NCBI GenBank assembly: GCA_902633655.1
Contig: CACPHA010000011.1
Coordinates: 1 to 39,315 of the forward strand
Direction of reading: 5' to 3'
Source: Paracoccaceae bacterium
GTDB taxonomy: Bacteria > Pseudomonadota > Alphaproteobacteria > Rhodobacterales > Rhodobacteraceae
DNA: 39,315 nucleotides
The notes beneath the pieces are model-generated. The model worked only from the letters and a program-made list of their open reading frames with translations, made no database searches and was not told the origin of the DNA. Made by a program: the position numbers and the translations under genes. Positions 25,293 to 33,149 of this stretch are shown piece after piece. Each line of letters opens with the position of its first letter. Position 1 is the stretch's first letter.

Positions 25293-26186
25293 TCAGACAA
25301 AACCAATTCTTTCCAAATATTCACGATTTTTTTGGGCATCGCCAAAACTATCAGGATTAAGTGTTGGATCACAATCCTGTTCAATTGTGCACCAACCTTC
25401 AAACCCTTTTTCAAGCAACAAATGGCGTACAGCTGGAAGATCAACTTCGCCCTCTTCTAAAGTACAAAAAATACCCATTCCACATGCGTCATAGAAACCA
25501 GTCCGGTTTTCGATCACTTTCGATTTCACTTTTGGGTCAGTTGATTTAAAGTGCACATAAGTGATCCTATCCATATACCGCTTCATAAAATCCACTGGAT
25601 CGAAACCGGCATAGGTACAATGACCAGTATCAAGGCATAGTTTCATTAGATCAGGATCAACTTCTTCCAACAGCCGTTCAACTTCAGGCTCAAAATCCAT
25701 AAAACCTCCCGCATGGGGGTGGAGTTCAGGGATAAGTCCGTACTCGTCAGCGCCCATTTTTGCAATAGAAACAAGACGGTCACGATAGGACGTCCACTCA
25801 TTTTCATCCATTTGCTCTGCTTCATTTCCCCGACCCGCAGTGGGCGCGCGACGTGGAGAAATGGAGTCAATCAGCACGAAATGATCTGCGCCGTGCGCCG
25901 TAAGTGCTTCGCAGGTACGCTTTGCACCGTCTAAAACGTCCTCCCACTTATCAGGATCATGAAAGGGCCGAAAGACAACACCACCAATCAGCTCCAGGCC
26001 AAATTCATCAAGGGCTTCTGAAAATTCCACCGGATCCTCGGGCATAAATCCGACTGGACCCAGTTCGATACCCTTATAACCAGCTGCTGAACATTCGCTA
26101 AGCACCTTGCGCCAACTCGGGTTCCGTGGATCATCTGCAAACTCAACTCCCCATGAGCAAGGAGCATTTCCAATCCTGATTGACAT
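25293..26186 (-). CDS. IolE/IolI-like TIM-barrel protein (inosose dehydratase or isomerase)
   Basis: The 297-residue sugar-phosphate isomerase/epimerase-fold protein (AP-endonuclease-2-like TIM barrel) starts MSIRIGNAPCSWGVEF, with AGYKGIELGPVGFM, LIPELHPHAG near 170, LCLDTGHCTYAG near 195 and VHFKSTD near 220. The Glu/Asp/His/Glu metal ligands typical of this fold lie in those blocks and in TIEQDCDPT near the end. In an iol cluster IolE (2-keto-myo-inositol dehydratase) is expected, and this is the only candidate in the window; an IolI-type isomerase remains possible. ATG 26186 is chosen because AGGAG precedes it at good spacing; upstream in-frame starts would overlap the previous gene. Confidence 0.72.
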   Translation of the reverse strand: MSIRIGNAPCSWGVEFADDPRNPSWRKVLSECSAAGYKGIELGPVGFMPEDPVEFSEALDEFGLELIGGVVFRPFHDPDKWEDVLDGAKRTCEALTAHGADHFVLIDSISPRRAPTAGRGNEAEQMDENEWTSYRDRLVSIAKMGADEYGLIPELHPHAGGFMDFEPEVERLLEEVDPDLMKLCLDTGHCTYAGFDPVDFMKRYMDRITYVHFKSTDPKVKSKVIENRTGFYDACGMGIFCTLEEGEVDLPAVRHLLLEKGFEGWCTIEQDCDPTLNPDSFGDAQKNREYLERIGFV

Positions 26187-26196
26187 ACGGTTCTCC

Positions 26197-27300
26197 TCAA
26201 ACTTGACGCACAGATGTCCATGATCCACTTTTAGCAGAGCTGTGAACAGCATCTATTACTTCGGCAACTGCAAGCCCATCACGAAATGTCGGCCATACTG
26301 CCTGCTCTGTCTCAATGGCATTCAGGAAGTCCTTGGCTTCAATGATAATTGTATCCTGATAACCAGTGCCATGTCCCGGGCCCAGACAAAAGGATTCGTA
26401 ATCTGGGTGTTGTGGACCCGCCAGTATTTTTTGAAATCCCTGAACCGAAGTGTCGCTAGAGGGCTTATAAAGCCAAAGTGCATTTTGATCTTCTTGATCA
26501 AACCTAATTGCGCCTTTCGTCCCATATATGTCATAAGCGTACCCCATTTTTCGTCCCATTGCGATCCGGCTAGAATAAATGTGCCCCATCACTCCACTTG
26601 AAAACCGACACATAATAGAAGCATGATCATCATTCGTTACTTTGCCACCAGGTCGACCTCTATGGACTGTTTCAAGATCTGAAGAGACCTTTTCAATCGG
26701 TCCCATCAAAGCAAGCGCAGCATTAATAGGGTGTGGAGCAAGATCACCCATATTTCCGTTAGCAAGACCTTCACAGCGCCACGTAAACGGGTCTTCCGGT
26801 CGGGCCAAGAAATCTTCTTCGTGCATACCGCGGAACCATGTAATATCACCAATTTCTCCACGTTCTATCAATTGACGAGCAAATTGACTCACCGGCGTTC
26901 GTATGTAATTAAACCCGACCATATTGGTAACATTGGCACTTTCAGCTGCATCAACCATCGCTCGAGCATCTTCTAAAGTCGATGCCAATGGTTTTTCACA
27001 AAGCACAGGTTTATCTAGTGATAGTGCAGCTTCTGCAATCGCTCGATGGGTATCTTGAGGAGAAGCAATTACCACGGCTTCCACCTTTGGATCTGAAACC
27101 AGCTGTTCCCAATTCAATGCTGCGTTTTCAAAGCCATATTTTGTTTTATAAACCTCTGCGCTTTTAATTGACGTTGCGGCGACTGATTGAAGCTTTGGGC
27201 GTAATTTCGTATTGAAAATTGCAGCAACAGCAGACATCGCCACTGCATGTGCTTTACCCATATATCCACCGCCAACGATGCCTATTCCAATATCCGTCAC
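26197..27300 (-). CDS. Gfo/Idh/MocA-family oxidoreductase
   Basis: The 367-residue dehydrogenase has GIVGGGYMGKAHA near residue 7, VVIASPQDTHR near 76, the catalytic Lys in LCEKPLAST near 99, VGFNYIRTPV near 128 and a LAPHPINAALALMG block near 190 in place of the usual Asp-x-x-x-His. The start is GTG at 27300. It is the first gene of the minus-strand unit and is divergent from iolD, sharing a gap with a LacI-type palindrome. Probably an inositol-isomer or keto-inositol dehydrogenase (for example scyllo- or chiro-type); specificity cannot be read. Confidence 0.83.
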   Translation of the reverse strand: MTDIGIGIVGGGYMGKAHAVAMSAVAAIFNTKLRPKLQSVAATSIKSAEVYKTKYGFENAALNWEQLVSDPKVEAVVIASPQDTHRAIAEAALSLDKPVLCEKPLASTLEDARAMVDAAESANVTNMVGFNYIRTPVSQFARQLIERGEIGDITWFRGMHEEDFLARPEDPFTWRCEGLANGNMGDLAPHPINAALALMGPIEKVSSDLETVHRGRPGGKVTNDDHASIMCRFSSGVMGHIYSSRIAMGRKMGYAYDIYGTKGAIRFDQEDQNALWLYKPSSDTSVQGFQKILAGPQHPDYESFCLGPGHGTGYQDTIIIEAKDFLNAIETEQAVWPTFRDGLAVAEVIDAVHSSAKSGSWTSVRQV

Positions 27301-27329
27301 ACCCTAAGCACCCCAAGCTCAAATAATAT

Positions 27330-27343
27330 TGCAACCGGTTGCA
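27330..27343. promoter_or_regulatory. LacI-type operator, perfect 14-bp palindrome
   Basis: TGCAACCGGTTGCA is a perfect palindrome with a central CG, the hallmark of LacI/GalR-family operators. It lies in the divergent gap, 30 bases from the minus-strand dehydrogenase start and 83 bases from the iolD start. The LacI-family gene at the end of the iolD operon is the obvious candidate ligand. Binding is inferred. Confidence 0.75.
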
Positions 27344-27364
27344 GAAACTGTAAACATGATGGCA

Positions 27365-27383
27365 ATTGTCTGCAAGAGACAAT
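27365..27383. repeat. Inverted repeat in the iolD leader
   Basis: ATTGTCT (27365-27371) and AGACAAT (27377-27383) are perfect 7-base arms around GCAAG, lying 42 bases before the iolD start. It could be a second regulator site or a leader hairpin. Confidence 0.4.
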
Positions 27384-27425
27384 AAATTTGTTTGAAATTT
27401 GTCTTATCCGGTTTTTGGGAGAAAT

Positions 27426-29294
27426 ATGGTGGGTGTTTCTTATATTCGTTTGACCACAGCGCAAGCTTTAATCAAATGGTTAGCCAATCAATTCATCGAA
27501 ATTGGTGGAAAAGAGCAACGTATTTGTGGTGGAGGTTTTGGAATTTTTGGACATGGAAATGTCACCTGCCTGGGTGAGGCATTAAATACCCACAAGGAAG
27601 AATTACCCCTTTATCGTGGACAAAACGAGCAAAGTATGGGTTTTGCAGCAGCTGGCTATTCCAAACAGTGGCTTAGGCAGCGATTTATGTTTTGTACTGC
27701 GTCCGCGGGACCTGGAACATTGAACCTTGTCACAGCTTCGGCACTCGGGCATGCGAACCGTTTACCGATGCTTTTTTTATGCGGAGACACCTTTCTAACT
27801 CGACTTCCAGATCCTGTATTACAACAGATGGAAAATTTCAACGATCCAACCTTTGGAGCAAATGATGCTTTTAAGCCAATTACTCGTTATTGGGATCGTA
27901 TCACACATCCTGCCCAGATCATTCAATCCCTGCCAAATGCATTAGCTACTCTACTTGATCCAGCTGACTGCGGTCCCGCCTTCCTTGGCTTGCCACAAGA
28001 TGTACAAGGTTGGTATTATGACTATCCTAATACTTTTTTTGAAAGAAGATTGCATCGAATTCGTAGGCAATCTCCAGATCCTAAAGAAATTTTGGATGCT
28101 AGATACATCTTGAAATCCGCAAGACGCCCAATGATCATTGCAGGCGGCGGTGTTCAGTATTCATGCGCTACAGAAGAGCTCAATGATTTTGCAGTCAAAC
28201 ACCAAATTCCAGTCGTTGAAACCATTGCAGGGCGAGCAAATATGCTGCATCAAGATGCGTTCAACTGTGGGCCAATTGGGGTAACTGGTTCAAATTCCGC
28301 CAATAAACTTGCGGAAAAAGCCGATGTAATCCTTGCTGTAGGGACACGACTTCAAGATTTCACAACGGGTTCTTGGGCGGCGTTTGACCATGCGGCGAAA
28401 TTCGTATCTATCAACGCAGGTCGCTTTGACGCCGGCAAGCACCAATCTCAACCCGTTGTTGGTGATGCAAAAGTATCTTTAAAGGCGTTGTCAGCATCGC
28501 TTGATTATAGTGCGCCTAAGGAATGGGTTTCTTTTGCGCATGAAGAGAGCAAAAAATGGGATGCCTATGTGGCGGCCAATGTATCTTATGGCCATAATAA
28601 GCCAAATTCCTATGCACAGGCGATCGGCGTGGTGAACGCACTTTGTGACAGCCGAGATAGGGTTGTTGCGGCGGCAGGCGGGCTTCCAGCTGAAATCACG
28701 GCTAATTGGCGTACGCTTGACCTTTGCACAGTAGACGTTGAGTTTGGTTTCTCCTGTATGGGATATGAAATCGCAGGGGCATGGGGCGCCCGTATAGCAC
28801 AAGCTGAGAGAGAACCAGAGAGAGATACTATTTCTTTCTGCGGCGATGGTTCTTACCTCATGCTGAATTCCGACATTTATTCTTCTGTCCTCAGTCAGAA
28901 GAAACTCATTATCCTTGTGCTTGATAATGGTGGCTTTGCGGTTATCAACAAGCTACAGAATAACACCGGAAACGATAGCTTTAACAATCTTTTTATTGAT
29001 TGCCCCACGATCAAAGAGGCCTTTTCTGTGGATTTTGCAGCCCATTCGGCTTCCATGGGTGCATTATCAGAAAAAGTGACTTCTCCAGAAGAATTAAAAG
29101 AGGCTTTTAGGCGTGCAAAAGCTAGCCATAAAACCTATGTCATTGTGATGGATGTAGATGCTCATGAAGGATGGACAGACGAGGGTCACGCTTGGTGGGA
29201 GGTTGGAACTCCGTCAATCAGCGACAACGAAAAAGTGCGTCAAGGTCACGCGGATGTCGAAGCAGGACGGTTAAAGCAGCGTAGAGGTGTTTAA
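27426..29294 (+). CDS. iolD: 3D-(3,5/4)-trihydroxycyclohexane-1,2-dione hydrolase (IolD)
   Basis: The ThDP-dependent hydrolase (622 residues) opens the ring of the dehydrated inosose. It carries the acetolactate-synthase fold: catalytic Glu in YRGQNEQSMGFAAAGYSK near 60-78, FCTASAGPGTLNLVTAS near 91-107, IIAGGGVQYS near 237 and the ThDP/Mg motif GDGSYLMLN near 475 with DNGGFAVINKLQ. Length matches IolD (about 620-640). ATG 27426 follows GGGAGA; an upstream TTG at 27399 would add nine residues and is unlikely. It heads the iolD-iolC-iolB-aldolase-lacI operon. Confidence 0.93.
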   Translation: MVGVSYIRLTTAQALIKWLANQFIEIGGKEQRICGGGFGIFGHGNVTCLGEALNTHKEELPLYRGQNEQSMGFAAAGYSKQWLRQRFMFCTASAGPGTLNLVTASALGHANRLPMLFLCGDTFLTRLPDPVLQQMENFNDPTFGANDAFKPITRYWDRITHPAQIIQSLPNALATLLDPADCGPAFLGLPQDVQGWYYDYPNTFFERRLHRIRRQSPDPKEILDARYILKSARRPMIIAGGGVQYSCATEELNDFAVKHQIPVVETIAGRANMLHQDAFNCGPIGVTGSNSANKLAEKADVILAVGTRLQDFTTGSWAAFDHAAKFVSINAGRFDAGKHQSQPVVGDAKVSLKALSASLDYSAPKEWVSFAHEESKKWDAYVAANVSYGHNKPNSYAQAIGVVNALCDSRDRVVAAAGGLPAEITANWRTLDLCTVDVEFGFSCMGYEIAGAWGARIAQAEREPERDTISFCGDGSYLMLNSDIYSSVLSQKKLIILVLDNGGFAVINKLQNNTGNDSFNNLFIDCPTIKEAFSVDFAAHSASMGALSEKVTSPEELKEAFRRAKASHKTYVIVMDVDAHEGWTDEGHAWWEVGTPSISDNEKVRQGHADVEAGRLKQRRGV

Positions 29295-30271
29295 TGGATC
29301 TAATCAAAAATATCAAGGAAAAGCCATTTGTCGTTTTTGGACGGGCCGGGATTGATTTGTTTGCTGATCCGGTCGGCACATCGGCAGAAGTAGCCGAAAA
29401 CTTTCGCTCCGATATTGGCGGATCATCGGCCAATATTTGTGTCGGCCTTTGTAAACTAGGGCATTCCTCCTCATTGGTCACTTCTGTTTCAGATGATGTA
29501 GTGGGTCGGTTCTGTTTTAAACGCCTTCAGCACTACGGCGTTGATACTAAATACATTAAAACGATTAGTGGGGAATATCGCACCTCTCTTGCACTCTATG
29601 AAAGCAAGATTGAAGATTTTCAGCTTTGTATCTATCGAAACAATGCCGTGGACTTTCAGGTTACTAATGCAGATGTAGATTTTGTCGATTATCAGGCCTT
29701 TGGCGCATTGATCACGGCGGGTACTGTATTTGCGAACGAGCCATCTCGTGGGTCAACGTTTCGCGCATTCGAGCATGCGAAGAAGGCCGGACTACCTATA
29801 ATCTTTGATATTGATTACAGACCGTACTCTTGGCCTTCTGCGAAAGCTGCTTCAGATATCCTAACACGCGCCGGGGAGGCAAGTGACCTCATAGTTGGAA
29901 ATGACGAAGAATTTGGTTTTATGGCTGGGAGCTATGACGGGGGTCTAGAAAAAGCTCGTGACCTTGCTACTCAAGGAAAGCTAGTAATCTTTAAAATGGG
30001 TGAGAAGGGAGCAATCACCTTTGCGGATGGTAAAGAGATTCGTACAGGAATTTATCCGGTCACTATTCTAAAACCCAATGGTGCGGGTGATAGTTTTCTG
30101 GCAGGGTTGTTGGCGTCTCTCGCAAATGGATTTGATTTAAAACAGGCCGTTTTGCGCGGATCTGCTTGCGCTTCTATAGTAGTCGCAAATCCCGGCTGTG
30201 CGCCTGCCATTCCGGATCACTCAGAATTAGAGGCCTTTTTACAAACCCATGACGGCCCAACCCCCGTTTAA
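29294..30271 (+). CDS. iolC: 5-dehydro-2-deoxygluconokinase (IolC)
   Basis: The 325-residue PfkB/ribokinase-family kinase has the N-terminal signature DIGGSSANICVGLCKLG near 39-55 and the C-terminal ATP/catalytic motif KPNGAGDSFLAGLLASL near 260-276, with Asp of GAGDS as catalytic base. It would phosphorylate 2-deoxy-5-keto-gluconate. The ATG overlaps the iolD stop by one base (TAATG). It lacks the extra C-terminal domain fused to IolC in some bacteria. Confidence 0.92.
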   Translation: MDLIKNIKEKPFVVFGRAGIDLFADPVGTSAEVAENFRSDIGGSSANICVGLCKLGHSSSLVTSVSDDVVGRFCFKRLQHYGVDTKYIKTISGEYRTSLALYESKIEDFQLCIYRNNAVDFQVTNADVDFVDYQAFGALITAGTVFANEPSRGSTFRAFEHAKKAGLPIIFDIDYRPYSWPSAKAASDILTRAGEASDLIVGNDEEFGFMAGSYDGGLEKARDLATQGKLVIFKMGEKGAITFADGKEIRTGIYPVTILKPNGAGDSFLAGLLASLANGFDLKQAVLRGSACASIVVANPGCAPAIPDHSELEAFLQTHDGPTPV

Positions 30272-30285
30272 TTAGGAGTAAAAGG

Positions 30286-31122
30286 ATGCATATTGCACCG
30301 TATGACAATAAAAACAAGCCAGTTGTAGATATTGACGACCCCTCAGTTCCGTTAAATTACTTCAATATTGTGAAGCTCCAAGAAGGGCAGGTTTTTAAAT
30401 ATCAAGTCCCCGGGTACGAAACTTGTATAGTACCTGCCACCGGGAGTGTTGATGTGGATATCGAAGGTGACATCTTTATGGGTCTTGGTAATCGCGGTGA
30501 CGACGTATGGCATGGCGAACCCGAGGGTGTCTACGTTCCTTCAGGAGCAAAAGTAACATTGACTTGTATATCAGCGACAACTGAAACTTTTGTCGCTGGC
30601 GCGAAATACGGTAAAGTTTTAGATCCTTTTGAGGTGCGTGAGCATGACCTTGTCCAATATGGAAGTGATGATACTAAAACGCATCGAAAAATTAAACACA
30701 TTCTGGGTCAAAAGCAGCATGATAAAGTTGGTCGTTTACTGGTGAGTGAATTATTTACTGTTGGGCAAGGCGGCTGGTCAGGTTTTCCATCCCACAAACA
30801 TGATACCAACCGTTTGCCAGATGAAACACGTCATGATGAAACCTATAATTTTCGCTTTAAGCCTAAGTGGGGATCAGGCCTTCAAATGTTACAAAGGACC
30901 GATAACAAACCGGGTGATGCCTATCACATTATAGAAGGGTCGACTATCTGTATTGATAATGGGTACCACCCTTGCGCTGTTCTGCCAGGCTATGAGATGT
31001 ATTATTTCACAATTCTTGGAGGACTAACACAGCGATCTTTGGTACAGTATTTTCAACCGACACATGCCTACCAGGTGGAAACCATCCCTGGCATAAAAGA
31101 CATGATTGCAAAATTTAGATGA
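30286..31122 (+). CDS. iolB: 5-deoxy-glucuronate isomerase (IolB)
   Basis: The 278-residue bicupin isomerase converts 5-deoxy-glucuronate to 2-deoxy-5-keto-gluconate. The second cupin holds the metal ligands in SGFPSHKHDTNRLPDETRHD near residues 164-184, followed by ETYNFRF and a C-terminal VLPGYEMYYFTILGG block. Length is normal. It lies 14 bases after iolC, with GGAG before the ATG, and overlaps the aldolase gene by 4 bases. Confidence 0.92.
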   Translation: MHIAPYDNKNKPVVDIDDPSVPLNYFNIVKLQEGQVFKYQVPGYETCIVPATGSVDVDIEGDIFMGLGNRGDDVWHGEPEGVYVPSGAKVTLTCISATTETFVAGAKYGKVLDPFEVREHDLVQYGSDDTKTHRKIKHILGQKQHDKVGRLLVSELFTVGQGGWSGFPSHKHDTNRLPDETRHDETYNFRFKPKWGSGLQMLQRTDNKPGDAYHIIEGSTICIDNGYHPCAVLPGYEMYYFTILGGLTQRSLVQYFQPTHAYQVETIPGIKDMIAKFR

Positions 31123-31955
31123 GTGTCGCCACTCTTAGTGATGTTCTACAACCAGCCTTGGCAAAGGGTTACGCAGTCGCAGGCATGGTTACACTAGGCT
31201 GGGAAGATATGCGGGCGTTTGTGGAGGCCGCAGAAGAAGAAAACGCACCTTTGATTTTGCAATCAGGGCCCAGTTGTAGAGAGCACACACCCCTTCCTAT
31301 TTTGGGTAAAATGTTCCGTTTTCTTGCCGAGCAGGCCTCAGTACCAGTAGTCGCTCACCTCGACCATGGTTATACGCATGGCGAATGCAAAATGGCATTA
31401 GAAAGCGGCTTTACCTCTTTAATGTTCGATGGATCGCGTAAACCACTTGCCCAAAATATTGACGAAACTGCAGCTATTTCTGAAATGGCCCATAAAGCGG
31501 GAATTTCCTGCGAGGGTGAAATTGGATTTGTTGGATATGTGAATGGAGAAATTTCGAATGGAACAAATCCGATCGAGGCCGCAAAATTTGCCCGCGAGAC
31601 AGGAGTTGATGCGCTTGCGGTATCTGTCGGCAACGTACATCTACAACAGAAAAAAGAGGGTGGATTGGACGAAGACCTAATTTACAAAATTGGCGCCTGC
31701 ACAAATTTGCCGTTAGTTATTCACGGTGGCTCAGGAGTGCCCGTAGAACAACGCAAACATCTTTCGCGCTATAGTTCCATCTGCAAATTCAATATTGGTA
31801 CTGAGCTTCGCATGGCATTTGGGTCAGCACTAAAAGATGCTGTTTCTCTTGATCCATTTCGCTTCGATCGCGTTCAAATTCTTAAGGATACCCATCATCC
31901 GGTCAAAATGGCGGCACGGGAAGTTATTCAGACACTTTTCACTAATTATGCTTAA
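31119..31955 (+). CDS. iolJ: Class II aldolase, probably 6-phospho-5-dehydro-2-deoxy-gluconate aldolase (IolJ)
   Basis: The 278-residue Zn-dependent class II fructose-bisphosphate-aldolase-family protein has HLDHGYTHGE near 80-89 (catalytic Asp and Zn His), FDGSRKPLAQNI near 105, EGEIGFVG near 131, NVHLQQKK near 172 and HGGSGVP near 203. It would split the IolC product into dihydroxyacetone phosphate and malonate semialdehyde. The assignment as IolJ rather than glycolytic Fba rests on operon position directly after iolB (ATGA overlap). iolA (malonate-semialdehyde dehydrogenase) is not in the window. Confidence 0.83.
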   Translation: MSVATLSDVLQPALAKGYAVAGMVTLGWEDMRAFVEAAEEENAPLILQSGPSCREHTPLPILGKMFRFLAEQASVPVVAHLDHGYTHGECKMALESGFTSLMFDGSRKPLAQNIDETAAISEMAHKAGISCEGEIGFVGYVNGEISNGTNPIEAAKFARETGVDALAVSVGNVHLQQKKEGGLDEDLIYKIGACTNLPLVIHGGSGVPVEQRKHLSRYSSICKFNIGTELRMAFGSALKDAVSLDPFRFDRVQILKDTHHPVKMAAREVIQTLFTNYA

Positions 31956-32028
31956 CTGAGGAGCCACAATTGACCCGCGGAGGTAAGTCATCAGGCCCTG
32001 TTTATCGTAAATTTAGGTGGGCAAAAAA

Positions 32029-33024
32029 ATGACACCTACGTTGAAGGATGTTGCTGAACTTGCCGGCGTATCTCGTTCAGCAGTGTCCCGCACCTTTACC
32101 GAGGGAGCTTCAGTATCGGAACGAATGCGGCGAAAAGTTGAGCTGGCTGCGCAAAAATTAGGATATTCTCCTAATGCGCTTGCCTCCTCATTAACAACAG
32201 GACGCACAAAGCTTGTTGGCCTAGTGTCAAACAACTTTCAAAATCCAATCTTTCTCGAGGTATTTGATCTTTTTACTAAGACTCTGCAAGAGAGGGGATT
32301 AAGGCCGCTCATTGTAAATCTGTCTGACGAAGTCGAGCCTGAAAATTCACTTCTGATGCTGAGGCAATATTCGGTTGACGCTATCGTAGTTGCCTCATCC
32401 ACCCTGCCTACGAGCTTTGCAAGCGCTTTTAACGATTCTGATATTCCAGTAATTCACACATTTGGCCGCTTTGACTCCTTTCCCAAAGTACATGTTGTTG
32501 GCATCGACAACATCGAGTGTGGTCGGATGGCGGCAAGAACACTCATTGCTAGGGAATACAAAAGTATCGGCTATCTTGGCGGCCCTGAAGGATCCACCTC
32601 AGCCCAAGATCGGCATCGTGGCTTTATGGAGGAAGTCGTATTACACCCCGCGATTAAAGCTAGAGCGCGTTATTCTGCAGGGTATTCCTTTGAAGCTGGG
32701 CGAATTATCATGCTTGAGGAGCTTTCTGAAAAGCCCGCGGAGGCCTATTTCTGCGGTGACGACATACTTTCGATTGGAGCACTCTCGGCTATGCATACGC
32801 ACGGGCTCAAACCATCCAAAGACATCGGAATCATAGGTTTAAATGATATGCAAATGTCTGGCTGGCAAAGCTTTGACCTCACCACCATTAGGCAGCCAGT
32901 CAAAAAGATCATAAAAGCATCTGTGGACCTCGTTGAGGAAATACTGCTGGAACCCAACAAGGAGCCAGAGGCGCTTATCTTTCCATGTGAAATCGTTGAA
33001 CGGGGAACATTGAGGAAAGAATAA
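32029..33024 (+). CDS. LacI-family transcriptional regulator of the iol locus
   Basis: The 331-residue regulator has an N-terminal helix-turn-helix (TLKDVAELAGVSRSAVSRTF at residues 4-23), the hinge region ALASSLTTGRTKLVGLVSNN near 51-70 and a periplasmic-binding-protein-like effector domain with the C-terminal DISIIG-like block KDIGIIGLNDMQMSGW near 267. ATG 32029 is preferred, with AGGTGG 8 bases upstream; GTG 32017 is the alternative. It is last in the iolD operon, so autoregulation through the palindrome at 27330 is likely. Many inositol clusters use IolR of other families (DeoR, RpiR), so a LacI member is noteworthy. Confidence 0.88.
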   Translation: MTPTLKDVAELAGVSRSAVSRTFTEGASVSERMRRKVELAAQKLGYSPNALASSLTTGRTKLVGLVSNNFQNPIFLEVFDLFTKTLQERGLRPLIVNLSDEVEPENSLLMLRQYSVDAIVVASSTLPTSFASAFNDSDIPVIHTFGRFDSFPKVHVVGIDNIECGRMAARTLIAREYKSIGYLGGPEGSTSAQDRHRGFMEEVVLHPAIKARARYSAGYSFEAGRIIMLEELSEKPAEAYFCGDDILSIGALSAMHTHGLKPSKDIGIIGLNDMQMSGWQSFDLTTIRQPVKKIIKASVDLVEEILLEPNKEPEALIFPCEIVERGTLRKE

Positions 33025-33069
33025 CTAAAAAGTAGTGCCAATATCACTGTAAGGAAACATAAATCATAC

Positions 33070-33103
33070 TTATTTCAAACTTAAAACTTTATGTTTGAAA
33101 TAA
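33070..33103. promoter_or_regulatory. Large inverted repeat upstream of the anthranilate-CoA operon (candidate MarR operator)
   Basis: TTATTTCAAAC (33070-33080) and GTTTGAAATAA (33093-33103) are perfect 11-base arms with a 12-base spacer, so the arm centres lie two helical turns apart. It is 46 bases before the first start codon. TGTGATACT at 33112-33120 resembles an extended -10 element and would place the repeat over the promoter. The MarR gene in the same operon is the natural candidate regulator; a hairpin role is the alternative. Confidence 0.6.
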
Positions 33104-33149
33104 TGTATTCATGTGATACTTTTGTGGAGAGTATCGATGGAGTTTTTTC

